A DNA stretch of 53,518 nt from JALZVT01 sp039029135 (GCA_039029135.1 JBCCGT010000031.1:1-53518), one strand, 5' to 3'. Counted from the stretch's first letter, positions 25,878 through 35,204 are shown. Translations and numbers: made by a program. Notes: generated by a model not told the origin, from the sequence alone.

Positions 25878-26915
25878 ATGAACCTCACAGACCTGGGCTG
25901 GCGCCAGTTTTTCGTCCAACAACTCTCGATAGAGGCGCTGGAAATGACCCCGGCCCGCATCGTGCACGTCGCCCGCTCGCAGGTCGACACGCTCAGCGAG
26001 GCCGGCCGCCTGAGCGTCGAACTCCCGCTCGCCTGGCAACGGTTGGACGCGCAAGACCGTCCCACGATCGGCGACTGGATCTTGCTGGATGACAGCAACG
26101 AGCTGGCGGACCGACTCGAGCGCTTCAGCCTGTTCAAGCGCAAGGCCGCCGGCGAGCGTGCGGAAATCCAGCTGATTGGCGCCAACATCGACACTCTGTT
26201 CGTCGTCAGCTCATGCAACGTCGATTTCAATCCATCGCGCATCGAGCGCTATCTCGCCCTCGCGCTGGACAACGAGGTGGACCCCGTCGTCGTGCTCACG
26301 AAAGCCGATCTGGCCGCCTCAGAGGCCTATGTCGAGACCGCTCAGGCACTACGACCCGGACTGGACGTCATCGCGTTGGACGCGACCCGCTCCAGCGTCG
26401 TCGACGCGCTCGCCCCCTGGTGCCGCAGTGGCCAGACCGTTGCCCTGGTGGGCTCATCCGGTGTGGGCAAGTCGACGCTGGTCAATTCGCTGCTGGGGCA
26501 AGCCGTGCAGGCCACGGGCGCCATTCGCGAAGACGACGCCAAGGGACGGCATACCACCACCGCGCGTTCACTCCACCTGCTGCCGGGGGGTGGCATGGTC
26601 CTGGACAGCCCGGGAATGCGCGAGCTGAAGCTGGCCGACGTCCGCGATGGCATCGACGCGCTGTTCGACGACATCGACACCATCGCCAGAGGCTGTCGCT
26701 TCAACGACTGCGGCCACGACACCGAACCCGGCTGCGCGGTACAGGCGGCCCTCGCCGCCGGCCAGATCGATGAGCGGCGGTTCGCCAACTTTCAGAAGCT
26801 GCTGCGCGAGGAGGCGCACAACAGCATGACGCTGCACGAACGCCACCAGAAGTTTCGCGCCTGGGGCAAGGCCACGAAGGCACAATTGAAGGCGACCGAC
26901 AAACGCAAGCGCTGA
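25878..26915 (+). CDS. rsgA: Ribosome small-subunit-dependent GTPase A
   Basis: 345 residues with the circularly permuted GTPase order that defines this family: G4 TKAD (141-144) comes before G1 GSSGVGKST (192-200), G2 TTT near 226-228 and G3 DSPG (243-246). An OB-fold domain precedes the GTPase, and a C-terminal zinc finger has Cys273, Cys278, His280 and Cys286. The protein acts in late maturation of the 30S subunit, releasing assembly factors on GTP hydrolysis; cytoplasmic, ribosome-bound. The ATG at 25878 follows AAGGGC at about 8 nt. The basic C-terminal tail (KATKAQLKATDKRKR) suits RNA binding. It stands alone, with the MaoC-like pair starting 67 nt downstream. Confidence 0.96.
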   Translation: MNLTDLGWRQFFVQQLSIEALEMTPARIVHVARSQVDTLSEAGRLSVELPLAWQRLDAQDRPTIGDWILLDDSNELADRLERFSLFKRKAAGERAEIQLIGANIDTLFVVSSCNVDFNPSRIERYLALALDNEVDPVVVLTKADLAASEAYVETAQALRPGLDVIALDATRSSVVDALAPWCRSGQTVALVGSSGVGKSTLVNSLLGQAVQATGAIREDDAKGRHTTTARSLHLLPGGGMVLDSPGMRELKLADVRDGIDALFDDIDTIARGCRFNDCGHDTEPGCAVQAALAAGQIDERRFANFQKLLREEAHNSMTLHERHQKFRAWGKATKAQLKATDKRKR

Positions 26916-26933
26916 GCGCGGCGGCTGTACATC

Positions 26934-26969
26934 GCAGCAGGAAGGACCGACACTTTGGCGTTCTGCTGC
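26934..26969 (+). terminator. Possible hairpin after rsgA
   Basis: GCAGCAG (26934-26940) pairs with CTGCTGC (26963-26969), extended by AA/TT with one bulged G, around a loop of about 20 nt. No T run follows, so it is weak as a terminator. Confidence 0.3.
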
Positions 26970-26981
26970 TAGGGGTCTGAC

Positions 26982-27449
26982 ATGGTCGACATCGACGAAC
27001 TGAAGGAACGGTTTCTAAATCTGGAGTTCGACCGCAAGGACTTTACCCTCGATCCCGAACGCATGATCACCGTCGCACGCCAGTGCGGCGAGACACGGCC
27101 CGAGTACGTCGATGCCGAGCATCCCGAATTTCAGGCCCTGCCCAGCGTCATCGCGAGCCTGGCGTCGGGCCGCCATCTGCCGATCGAATTTCCGAAGCTT
27201 GGCGGCATTCCGATGGACGGCGGCAAAGCGGTCGAACGTCACGCGCCAGTGCGGCCACGCGTGACGCTCAACGGCCGCACCCATTTGCATGAGATCTACG
27301 CCAAGCAAGGCCGTTCCGGCCGCATGCTGTTCATGGTGTCGCGTATGGAAATCTACGATGCGGCGGGTACGCATCTCGCCACTTCGGACTCCCGCATGGT
27401 GGTGCGCGAGCGCCCGACCGAACAAGACGATCGGGAGCAGCAGGCATGA
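26982..27449 (+). CDS. FAS1-like dehydratase / MaoC N-terminal hotdog protein
   Basis: 155 residues resembling the first half of two-hotdog MaoC-type hydratases: an early helix, GETRPEYVDAEHPEFQALPSVIASL, then strands with RPRVTLNGRTHLHEIYAKQGRSGRMLFMVSRMEIYDAAG. This half usually has no catalytic dyad and serves as the structural partner. The ATG follows AGGGG at about 6 nt. Its last codon overlaps the next start (ATGA at 27446-27449), so the two proteins are translationally coupled and very likely form a heterodimer acting on an enoyl- or hydroxyacyl-CoA. The substrate is not evident; neighbouring catabolic genes suggest a CoA-thioester pathway. Confidence 0.75.
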   Translation: MVDIDELKERFLNLEFDRKDFTLDPERMITVARQCGETRPEYVDAEHPEFQALPSVIASLASGRHLPIEFPKLGGIPMDGGKAVERHAPVRPRVTLNGRTHLHEIYAKQGRSGRMLFMVSRMEIYDAAGTHLATSDSRMVVRERPTEQDDREQQA

Positions 27450-27874
27450 GCGAGATACGCACGATCAGCGACGTCGAATTCGGCGAGGAGCTGCCGATCT
27501 ATACGCCCGATACCAGCCTCGACGCAGTGCGCCCGTTCGCCATCGCGATCGGTTGGAGCACGGGCCGTGGGGGTCGCTTCGACGATCACGATGCGGCGCG
27601 ACGCGAGGGTCTGCCGGGAGCGCTGGTGCCCGGCATCATGGCGATGGGATTTTTGACGACGGTCATTCACCGCTGGTCGCCTGCCGCGCGGGTCGACAAA
27701 ATCGATACTGTGTTTCGCGCGCCGTTAATCGCCGACGAAATCGCTCACGTCGGTGCGGTCGTCACGGACATCGACGAAGACACGGGCGAGGCGGAGCTCG
27801 ATCTGACGGTGAAAAACGATCGGGACGAAACCCGGGTGTTCGGCACGGCGCGCATCTCGCTGCCGCTGAGCTGA
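27446..27874 (+). CDS. MaoC-like hotdog protein (partner subunit)
   Basis: 142 residues with a hotdog fold signature, ending in the central helix EGLPGALVPGIMAMGFL (about 52-68), as in the MaoC/HTD2 family. The stretch where hydratase-2 enzymes carry the Asp-x-Asn-Pro-x-His dyad reads STGRGGRFDDHD here, so neither residue sits in its usual place. A nearby Asp/His (DDHD) might serve instead, or the protein may be a divergent, non-hydratase member. The start overlaps the previous stop by 4 nt. Together the two genes replace the usual fused two-domain protein. Cytoplasmic. Confidence 0.75.
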   Translation: MSEIRTISDVEFGEELPIYTPDTSLDAVRPFAIAIGWSTGRGGRFDDHDAARREGLPGALVPGIMAMGFLTTVIHRWSPAARVDKIDTVFRAPLIADEIAHVGAVVTDIDEDTGEAELDLTVKNDRDETRVFGTARISLPLS

Positions 27875-27901
27875 ACCCGGACCACGCCAGGAAGCGCGTT
27901 C

Positions 27902-28810
27902 ATGGAGTATGGCGTCCACCTCCCCCATCTGGGCCGCAGCGTCAGCCGCGCCCAGCTCACCGACTTCGCCCAGACCATCGAAGCGCTGGGGGCGCACTCC
28001 GGTTGGGTCAGCGATCACGTGGCCTGGCCGCGATCCATCGCGAGTCGCTACCCCTACTCCGCCGACGGCTCCTTCGCGCCTGCACCCGACATGGGCTGGC
28101 TCGATCCCATCGGCACGCAGCTTTTTGTTGCGGGCGTCACGGAACGCCTGCGCCTGGGCTTTACCGTCCTGATCCTGCCGTACCGCCCACCCGTCGTGAC
28201 GGCCAAGCAGCTCGCGACGCTGGACGTGCTATCCGAGGGCAGACTCATTCTCGGCTGCGGCGTGGGCTGGATGCGCGAGGAGGCCGAGATACTGGGCATG
28301 CCCTGGGACCGGCGCGGCGCCCGGGCGGACGAGCAGCTCGACCTATTCCAGACGCTGTTCACGCAGACCTGGCCGAGTTTCGACGGCGAGTTTTATTCTC
28401 TGCCCGAGGTCGGATTCGAACCGAAGCCGATACAGGACCCGCTGCCCATCTGGATCGGCGGCTCGTCGCCGGCGGCCTTCGAACGCGCGGGTCGCGTGGG
28501 GCACGGCTTTCATGCGGCGTTTCAGGATCTCGATACCGTGCAGCGGGAATGGCAGGCCGTCAGCGAAGCAGCACAGCGCCACGGCCGGGATCCGAACGGG
28601 CTAACGCTGTCGCTGCGCCTCTACCTGGATCCCGCCGGCGCGATGAACCCGGCGCACAGCATCGCGGGATCGCCGAGCGCGATGCGCGAGCGCATCGACA
28701 CCCTCGAAGCGGCAGGCGTACAGCACGTCCTACTCGATCCGGTCGCCCGCGGCGGGGTCGCCGCGCGCCTGACCGCGGTCGAGACGTTTCTGACGACCGT
28801 GGACCGCTAG
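27902..28810 (+). CDS. LLM-class flavin/F420-dependent oxidoreductase
   Basis: 302 residues of the bacterial-luciferase-like TIM barrel. Seen: GVHLPHLGRSVSRAQL at the start, GWVSDHVAWP (34-43), RLRLGFTVLILPYRPPVVTAKQLATLDVLSEGRLILGCGVGW with the non-prolyl cis peptide region, GEFYSLPEVGFEPKPIQ, and PIWIGGSSPAAFERAGRVGHGFH. This resembles the putative F420-dependent subgroup, but FMN use is equally possible because no F420 biosynthesis gene lies in this window. The ATG follows AGGAAG at about 8 nt and lies 27 nt after the hotdog pair, so one transcript is likely. Expected role: oxidation of a small organic compound in a catabolic route. Confidence 0.9.
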   Translation: MEYGVHLPHLGRSVSRAQLTDFAQTIEALGAHSGWVSDHVAWPRSIASRYPYSADGSFAPAPDMGWLDPIGTQLFVAGVTERLRLGFTVLILPYRPPVVTAKQLATLDVLSEGRLILGCGVGWMREEAEILGMPWDRRGARADEQLDLFQTLFTQTWPSFDGEFYSLPEVGFEPKPIQDPLPIWIGGSSPAAFERAGRVGHGFHAAFQDLDTVQREWQAVSEAAQRHGRDPNGLTLSLRLYLDPAGAMNPAHSIAGSPSAMRERIDTLEAAGVQHVLLDPVARGGVAARLTAVETFLTTVDR

Positions 28811-28819
28811 CCTAGATTC

Positions 28820-28861
28820 ATTGCTAGCAATCCTGGCTAACTACCTTATTGCAAAGCAATT
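28820..28861. repeat. Two short palindromes between convergent genes
   Basis: ATTGCTAGCAAT (28820-28831) is a perfect 12-bp palindrome. ATTGC-AAA-GCAAT (28849-28861) repeats the same half-sites and overlaps the stop of the DUF4091 gene. The shared ATTGC/GCAAT arms could form alternative hairpins at the end of both convergent genes. Confidence 0.5.
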
Positions 28862-31800
28862 TCCGCGAGTCGGCGGCGGGCATCCTCCCACACGTCCGGA
28901 TCGGTCGGCCAGCTCGGCGCCTTGTGCACATAGGTTGGATCGGCGGTGTTGAACACACCCAGTTCCCACATGACCTCGGGAACGAGCTCGCTGATGATAG
29001 CCCGCGTCGCCGCCGGATCCTTCGCCATCGCCAAGCGCAGATACTCGACGTCCTGCACGCCGCGGCGCCAGTGTTTCAGCCGCAGGCTCGCGATCGGTCC
29101 CATCAGACCGCGGCTTTCCGCGGGAAAGATCAGATCCGTACCGGGATAGAACAACACGCCGTCGCCATTCGAGTAGTTCCAGCCCGTCTCGCCATACTGG
29201 CCGTCAAAATTGGTGTGGCCGCCAAACGTATGGGCACTGCGAAACACGTTGGTTTGACTGCCGCGGCGATAGTCCTCGCGCCCTGGCGGCATCGACTCGG
29301 CGTAGCGCGAGCTCGATCCGCCTTGGAAGTTGTCGTAGTAGGTCGAGTGCCAGTAGTACCAGCGCTCGATGCCGACCTTGTACTGTCCCCACGCCAGCTC
29401 CCGCAGCGCGACGCCATCGTCGTCGATGACGAAGGTACCGGACGCCGGTCGCCGGCCGTTGTACATGTAAAAGCCGCGACGCGGGTCGTCGCGCAGCGCG
29501 CTCACGGCCTCCGTCCATAGATTCGTCTGGCCGTGCGCGATGACGTCGCCCAGGATGCTGGTCGACGGCAGATCGCCGTCGTACTCGAGCGGGCTGGCCG
29601 TGATGAAGGTATCGAGGTTGCCGCCGACGCCGGAATTTTCCTTAACGAGACGACTGATCTGTTCCGCATACTCGATCGGTTGAAGATCGCCGGCCAGCGT
29701 ATGCGCCGTCGCCGGCTCGTCGTCCACGTACAGAAAGCGATCGACCGTCGGCGCGTTGGCGAGAAACCAGTTCTCCCATTCGTCGGTGCGCTGATTCAGC
29801 GTGCTGCGCAGCAGACTCTCGGGATAGGACGAATCGTAGTCCCAGTTGGTCGGGTCGTACTGGGTCAGCCCCCACCAGCGCGTCCAAAGGCCGTAGGTGC
29901 CGATACTAAACACGTCGTGGGGCCTGCCGCTGCCGGGTCCGGCATAGCCAAACGCCGGCGTGTACAGCTCGCCGCGCAGCCGGCGCTGCCAGTCGACGTG
30001 CGGCTCGGTTACGGACACGCCGTTACGCACCACCAACTCGTTGCCGTCAATCAGGCTGATGCGGTGCCGCCAGGCCATCTGGTAGTGGCGATCGACAAGC
30101 CGCCGATAGGCGGTCTTGTCGGCGTCCGCCGTGATGAAGCCGTCTTCGCCAACCAGGTAGCGCTCGGCCAGCGGGTTCTGATCGAGATACACCATGGAAC
30201 GCGCCGCGGACTCGTCGGGCAGCGTCAGGTCCAGCACCTCGAGTTCCACCGGCAGCGCCGCCAGCTCGTTGGACCCGTCTGTCACGCGCACCAGCCCAGA
30301 GAGCATCCCCGCGGGTGCGTCTTTCGGCACGTACACGTCGACCCAAAAACTCTGACTGTTGCCGGTCTCGACGCGCGTCGCCGGCTGCGTCTCGACGGGC
30401 ACCGCGATATCGGGATAAGACAGATCGTGATTGGGTCGCTCGCTCCAGGGCCCCCGCGCGATGGCCGGTCCCTGCGGGTGCAGCAGCTCGAAAGGTCTGC
30501 GCAGCCCCTCGGGCGTATGGGTTTCGTCGTACAGCTCGTAGGCGATGCGGCTCAGGCCGTGAATTTTCAGGTAGCCAACCGCGAAGACCTCGATCGGTCG
30601 CTCGCGCCAATCGAACAGGTTATCGCCCGCCGCGGCGCGACTCGCCAGCGCATAGTCCGCGCTGTCCAGGCGATCAAAGGCGACGCGTACTGCGCTGAGC
30701 GCCGATCCCGCGTTGTCGACGACCACATTGAAGCTGACGGTTTCGTTGCGCGCCGCAAACAGCTTGATGCGCTGACCGTCCCAGACGCAGTTGCGCACGT
30801 CCTGACTGAACGAGCGTGTGCGCTCGCGCAGCACCTTGTCGCCGCCATCGTTCGCCCACACGGACACGCCGCCGGTCGGTGGTTCCGGTGCGGGTGGTTC
30901 GGGTTCGGGCGGTGCGGGCGGTTCCGGCGCCGGCGTCGATCCGTTGCCGGTGGCGAAAGCCACGCGTAGGTTGTCGAGGTCCGCGGACTCCAGCACGACA
31001 ATGCCGGTGCCCGCGTAGTCTGCGCTCAGGACATAGCCCTGAAAACTGAAGCGCGACTGTCCCGCAGGCACGACGACCGGCGCGTTGCGATAGCTCGCGC
31101 AGCCATCGGTGGACACGTAAATCCCGCCGCCCGGGTTCAGCACGATGGCCTGCTCGGTCTGCGCCGCCGTGACCTGACCGTTGGCATCGACGAGATCAAC
31201 TTGAACGCTGGCGCAGCCACCCAGGCTGACGCCCGGCGGGTCGCCCGCCAGTTGCATGGCCGTCGGCAAAGCCTGGGTTGGGGGTGGCGGCGGTGCCGTG
31301 CGACGCTCACTGGAGAACAGCTCGCGAACTTCGCTGCCGTTGGGATGCACAACGCCCAGCTCGACGAAGCCCGCCACTAGACTGCGGGCGTAGATTGTGT
31401 AGCGCGCGACACCGGGTTGCGTGACGAACTGCGTCTCGAAGTCCACGTCGGCGCAGCGCGCGAACACGCAGGTGTGAATGCCGGCTGGCTCTAATTGGAT
31501 GACGCGTCCGGGTTCCGGCGGTACCACGCGGCCGGTTGCGTCCAGGAACTCGATCGTCATGGTCTCGACGCGATCCACGACGAGTTCGCTGGGCGCGGTG
31601 AGCCGAACGTTGGTGACGTACTCGACAGCGATGAGGTTGGCGCCAGCCGACTGAACGACGCCGGCGAAGAGCACCGCGCCGACAAGCGTGGCTACGACGC
31701 GGTGAAGCCTAGCGGCGCCGCTCGTCGCGCATGCGCCGGCAAAGACGTAAGGCGTGCGCGCAGCGCGGCGTCTTGACGAGCGGAACCATCCCGGTCCGCC

Positions 31801-31872
31801 TCGCGACACGCGTGCGACACAGCGCCGCCGGCGCCTTTCCAGCCGAAAGGCGCCCGACCACTGATTGTCCAA
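28846..31872 (-). CDS. Exported DUF4091 / GH123-like protein with Ig-like N-terminal domains
   Basis: Up to 1008 residues if read from the TTG at 31872; a GTG at 31806 is an alternative. Some 55 Arg-rich residues come before a good signal-like segment (RVVATLVGAVLFAGVVQSAGA), so the true start is uncertain. Then come two beta-rich Ig-like domains (one around residues 200-300), a Pro-rich linker (PAPEPPAPPEPEPP), and a large C-terminal region with GDGVLFYPG and SLRLKHWRRGVQDVEYL, hallmarks of DUF4091 proteins related to GH123. The adjacent acid pair in YVDDEP (Asp717-Asp718-Glu719) resembles the catalytic Asp-Glu of GH123. Predicted extracytoplasmic glycosidase of unknown substrate; GH123 itself removes N-acetylgalactosamine. 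Confidence 0.82.
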   Translation of the reverse strand: MDNQWSGAFRLERRRRRCVARVSRGGPGWFRSSRRRAARTPYVFAGACATSGAARLHRVVATLVGAVLFAGVVQSAGANLIAVEYVTNVRLTAPSELVVDRVETMTIEFLDATGRVVPPEPGRVIQLEPAGIHTCVFARCADVDFETQFVTQPGVARYTIYARSLVAGFVELGVVHPNGSEVRELFSSERRTAPPPPPTQALPTAMQLAGDPPGVSLGGCASVQVDLVDANGQVTAAQTEQAIVLNPGGGIYVSTDGCASYRNAPVVVPAGQSRFSFQGYVLSADYAGTGIVVLESADLDNLRVAFATGNGSTPAPEPPAPPEPEPPAPEPPTGGVSVWANDGGDKVLRERTRSFSQDVRNCVWDGQRIKLFAARNETVSFNVVVDNAGSALSAVRVAFDRLDSADYALASRAAAGDNLFDWRERPIEVFAVGYLKIHGLSRIAYELYDETHTPEGLRRPFELLHPQGPAIARGPWSERPNHDLSYPDIAVPVETQPATRVETGNSQSFWVDVYVPKDAPAGMLSGLVRVTDGSNELAALPVELEVLDLTLPDESAARSMVYLDQNPLAERYLVGEDGFITADADKTAYRRLVDRHYQMAWRHRISLIDGNELVVRNGVSVTEPHVDWQRRLRGELYTPAFGYAGPGSGRPHDVFSIGTYGLWTRWWGLTQYDPTNWDYDSSYPESLLRSTLNQRTDEWENWFLANAPTVDRFLYVDDEPATAHTLAGDLQPIEYAEQISRLVKENSGVGGNLDTFITASPLEYDGDLPSTSILGDVIAHGQTNLWTEAVSALRDDPRRGFYMYNGRRPASGTFVIDDDGVALRELAWGQYKVGIERWYYWHSTYYDNFQGGSSSRYAESMPPGREDYRRGSQTNVFRSAHTFGGHTNFDGQYGETGWNYSNGDGVLFYPGTDLIFPAESRGLMGPIASLRLKHWRRGVQDVEYLRLAMAKDPAATRAIISELVPEVMWELGVFNTADPTYVHKAPSWPTDPDVWEDARRRLAEIALQ

Positions 31873-32553
31873 TCATGTTCTCCACTCCGCGCTCGTCGTG
31901 CCGTGGACCGCCGCAACGGCTACCGTCATGGCAGCTGGCGACCCACGCGCATCCGAACGCGGAAAAATCTCTATATTTAGGACGTCGACAAGGCGCTCGG
32001 TCGGGGCCGCAGCAACGGCTGGGCGTGTTCGTTTGTTGCAGATCGCAGGTAACCGAAGCCGCGCTCGCCGCTAACCCGATGAATGCTCCGACTCCGTTCT
32101 GGCGGTCGGGCCGTGCCGCAGGGCACGAGCGGACCGTCTTTGACGACGTTGGCGAAGCGGGTTTGCGGACCAAAATGCGCAGCGCTGAGCGGCTGCAATG
32201 TTGACGCCTAAGCTGTCCCTGGCAGTCAGTCCTGTCCTGACAAGCGGTCCCGGCCTGCTGCGTTGGCAGATCTCGATCACCGGCGCTGTCCCCGAATGGC
32301 GGGCATCGACATCCCGCTTATCCCGCGATACTGCTGCGAGACCGTTGAACTTTAATCAGCCGCTCAAGCCGTTTCAATCCCTCCTTTGCCATCCCGCCCC
32401 GCCCGCTCCCGCCGCCCTTCCGCCGGACAGCCCGGCCGGCCTGGCCGGCCCGGCCACGCGCATGTCATTGCTTTTAGACAGCGCTTGCACCAAGTCCATA
32501 ACAAAATAGTATGTGTTGCTGTCGCATCAACCACCGCCCAGGGCCAAGACCGG
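31873..32553. other. Divergent intergenic region upstream of the LysR gene
   Basis: 681 bp between the divergent DUF4091 and LysR genes. No convincing gene is seen: open frames here are Arg/Pro-rich shadows. It contains an AT-rich island (about 31961-31985), a GC-palindromic tract of GGCC units (32431-32455), and a possible LysR promoter. It may hold LysR binding sites controlling the divergent gene. Confidence 0.5.
32485..32512 (+). promoter_or_regulatory. Possible sigma-70 promoter of the LysR gene
   Basis: TTGCAC (32485-32490), a 16-nt spacer and TAGTAT (32507-32512) lie about 40 nt before the chosen ATG in an AT-rich patch of otherwise GC-rich DNA. Confidence 0.35.
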
Positions 32554-33468
32554 ATGTCTCAGCACCGAACCCAGATCGACATGAAGCGCCTGCGCTACAT
32601 CATCGAGGTCGCCCGGGCGGAGTCAATCACGACCGCCGCCGAGACGCTCGCCCTCACGCAGCCCGCGCTGACGCGCAGCATCGCTGAAGTCGAGCGGGAG
32701 TTGGGCATCAAGCTGTTCGACCGCCTCCCGAGGGGCGTCAAGCTGACCGAATCCGGCGAGCGCTTTGTTGAGCGCGCGCGACAAATTGTCGGCGACCTCG
32801 AGGATCTGGTGGTCGAGATGCGCAGCGGCAGCACTTCGCTGACCGGCAGGCTGCGGATTGGCATCGCCCCGGCCGGTTATCTGTTCTACGCCAATCGCGC
32901 CGTCGCCGCCCTGGCGCGCGCCCACCCCGGCATCAGCATCGAGACCATCGGCGGCTCTGCCCAGGATCTCTGTCCGCGACTGCTGCACGGCGAGCTGAGC
33001 GCCGTGATCGGCAGTTCGCGCTATTTCCAGCGCTGGAAGGAGCTGGCGGTAACGCCGCTGCGCCGCATGCACGTCGGCTGCCTGGTTCGCGAATCGCATC
33101 CGCTCACGGAGGTCGAGCGGCCGAAAGAAGTCGACATGCTCGGCTATCCACTGATTCTGCCCTCCAGCGTAGAGCCGGTGCACACCGACCTGGCCCAGCG
33201 CTATGCCCATCACAGCCTGCACCTGCCCCAACCCCAGTACGCGACGGACAACTTCAATCTGGTCGAGGCACTGCTGCGGGTGTCGGATGGTTTTCATCCG
33301 ATGCATTTTCCGGCGGCCGAGTACCGCCCTGGTCGCGGCCTCACCATCCTCCAGGACGTGCTCAAGCTGCCGGAACATTTCCTGAGCCTGGCGACCTCAT
33401 CGCTGCAGCCAAAAAGCGAGTCCACCGCGCTGTTCGAGGCGGTGGCCATCGACCAGCTGAGCCGCTAA
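32554..33468 (+). CDS. LysR-family transcriptional regulator
   Basis: 304 residues from the ATG at 32554; a second ATG at 32581 is also possible. The winged helix-turn-helix is classic: MKRLRYIIEVARAESITTAAETL, then TQPALTRSIAEVERELGIKLFDRLPRGVKLTESG (about residues 10-75). The C-terminal effector domain begins with RLRIGIAPAGYLFY and has the usual alpha/beta halves. An upstream in-frame extension with a Pro/Arg-rich sequence was not used because it looks non-coding. Family members are tetrameric regulators that respond to a small inducer and usually control a divergent or adjacent gene; here the DUF4091 gene (divergent) and the esterase (68 bp downstream, same strand) are candidates. Confidence 0.93.
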   Translation: MSQHRTQIDMKRLRYIIEVARAESITTAAETLALTQPALTRSIAEVERELGIKLFDRLPRGVKLTESGERFVERARQIVGDLEDLVVEMRSGSTSLTGRLRIGIAPAGYLFYANRAVAALARAHPGISIETIGGSAQDLCPRLLHGELSAVIGSSRYFQRWKELAVTPLRRMHVGCLVRESHPLTEVERPKEVDMLGYPLILPSSVEPVHTDLAQRYAHHSLHLPQPQYATDNFNLVEALLRVSDGFHPMHFPAAEYRPGRGLTILQDVLKLPEHFLSLATSSLQPKSESTALFEAVAIDQLSR

Positions 33469-33536
33469 CGACCGCCAGATCAAGGCGCTCAAAGCGCTAC
33501 ACTTGCGGCAACGATATCCGCACGAGAGCACCGTCC

Positions 33537-35204
33537 ATGGACGAACCACGGCAACCGGAACGAGTCCAGACCTCGCGGCTGCGCAGACTGTTGCGGGCTG
33601 CGCTCAGCCTTGGCACAAGTGCCCTGCTGATCGGCTGTAGCGCTTCAGGGTCCGGGTCGAACGCCGCGGCGGGTGCGGACTCCCAAGCACCGGGCGAACC
33701 GTTGCTGCAGACGCGCAGCGGTCCGATCATCGGCCGCTCGGCAGCAGTGGGCCCTGACAGCGACCGAACACTACAGACCTTTTTCGGCATTCCGTACGCC
33801 GCACCGCCGCTGGGCCCAGCGCGCTGGGCGCCGCCGGCAAAGGTGCAATCCTGGAGCCAGCCCCGCGACGCCGGCGCCTTCGGCGCGGACTGTCCGCAGC
33901 CGTTGCAGGCCGGCGTCGAGGCGACCCATCCACAGTCCGAAGACTGCCTGACCCTGAACGTCTGGACACCGGCAGCCGACGGGGCGCGGCGTCCGGTCAT
34001 GGTCTGGATCCACGGCGGCGGCTTTCGCGCCGGCAGCGGCCGCGTGGATGGCGCGCGCTTCGCCCGCGAAGGTGTCGTCTTCGTCTCGCTGAACTACCGG
34101 CTCGGTGCGCTGGGCTTCTTTGCCCATCCCGCGCTGGATGAACCGCTCGCCAACTTCGGCACGCAGGACATGGTGGCAGCGCTGAAGTGGGTCAGACGCA
34201 ATATCACGCGGTTCGGCGGCGACCCCCGCAACGTCACGATCTTCGGGGTCTCAGCTGGCGGCATGGCGGTTAATCTGTTGATGGTGCACCCCGAGACACG
34301 CGGTCTGTTCCAGCAGGCGATCGCCCAGAGCGGCTACGCCGCGTGGCCGCTGCGCAGCTCGCGCTATGCGACGGCACCGCGCACGCTCGGTATGGCGCTG
34401 GGCCGCCAGACCAGCGCGGAGACCGACGCCATGGCGCTGGTGCGGCGCGCCGGGGCGAGCCGCACAGCATCGGCGGCCGAACTCAGAGCCCTGTCGCCCG
34501 CCGCACTGATCGACGCGCTAGAGGGGTTCCAGACGCCCATCGTCGACGGCACCAGTCTGCCCTCAGAACCGGCCACGCTGTTCGCCAGCGGGCGGCAGCA
34601 TGCGGTGCCTTACATCACCGGCGGCAACAGCTACGAGGGGTCCGTGATGCCCTATTCCGGCATCAGCCTAACCGCCTACGAGGCGGCGTACGGTGCGGAC
34701 ATCGAGACCGCGAAGGCGCTCTACGCGGAGGATTGGGCCGTGTCGCGCGAACTGGGTCTGAGTCGCCTGTTCGGCGACGAGCGCTATCTGCTGTCCGCCC
34801 GGCTGCTCGGCGGCGCGATGCTCAGCCGTGCGCCGGCCTGGCTGTATTACATCCGCTTCGTTCCCGAGGTCATGGCAGACAAGCTGCCCGGCGCCGTGCA
34901 CGGCGGCGACGCCTTTCTGCTGTTTCGGCTCGGTCCCGAAGCCGCCGGCGAGCACGAGCAGGCCGCCATCGAGTTGGCCGAGCGGATGCGAGGCTATTGG
35001 CTGAATTTCGCTCGAACGGGCGATCCCAACGGTGCCAGCGAGGACGCGAGCGCCAGCGGGCCACAGCTGTTGTCCTGGCCTGGGTACGAGCCGGGTACGG
35101 ATCGCTGGTTGGTGTTCGATCGCAGCGATTCGGTCATGCCGGTCGTGCTCGGCGCCAAACTGAACTTTCTGACCCGGCGCCACGCGATCCGTACCGCACC
35201 CTGA
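33537..35204 (+). CDS. Type B carboxylesterase, predicted lipoprotein
   Basis: 555 residues. The N-terminus fits a lipoprotein signal with lipobox LLIGC (Cys34). The alpha/beta-hydrolase core has FFGIPYAAPPLGPARW, EDCLTLNVWTP, the oxyanion-hole WIHGGGF, the nucleophile elbow FGVSAGG (Ser in GxSxG; Val replaces the usual Glu of GESAGG), NSYEGSV for the acid and GAVHGGD for the His. All of the triad is therefore present. Expected role: hydrolysis of ester bonds outside the cytoplasm, anchored to a membrane by lipid. It follows the LysR gene by 68 nt on the same strand. Related proteins include p-nitrobenzyl esterases and similar cholinesterase-like enzymes. Confidence 0.92.
   Translation: MDEPRQPERVQTSRLRRLLRAALSLGTSALLIGCSASGSGSNAAAGADSQAPGEPLLQTRSGPIIGRSAAVGPDSDRTLQTFFGIPYAAPPLGPARWAPPAKVQSWSQPRDAGAFGADCPQPLQAGVEATHPQSEDCLTLNVWTPAADGARRPVMVWIHGGGFRAGSGRVDGARFAREGVVFVSLNYRLGALGFFAHPALDEPLANFGTQDMVAALKWVRRNITRFGGDPRNVTIFGVSAGGMAVNLLMVHPETRGLFQQAIAQSGYAAWPLRSSRYATAPRTLGMALGRQTSAETDAMALVRRAGASRTASAAELRALSPAALIDALEGFQTPIVDGTSLPSEPATLFASGRQHAVPYITGGNSYEGSVMPYSGISLTAYEAAYGADIETAKALYAEDWAVSRELGLSRLFGDERYLLSARLLGGAMLSRAPAWLYYIRFVPEVMADKLPGAVHGGDAFLLFRLGPEAAGEHEQAAIELAERMRGYWLNFARTGDPNGASEDASASGPQLLSWPGYEPGTDRWLVFDRSDSVMPVVLGAKLNFLTRRHAIRTAP

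Noticed and set aside
27289..28815. Plus-strand open frame of 508 codons over the hotdog and LLM genes
   Set aside because: It runs in another frame of supported genes and is Arg/Ala/Gly-rich without motifs.
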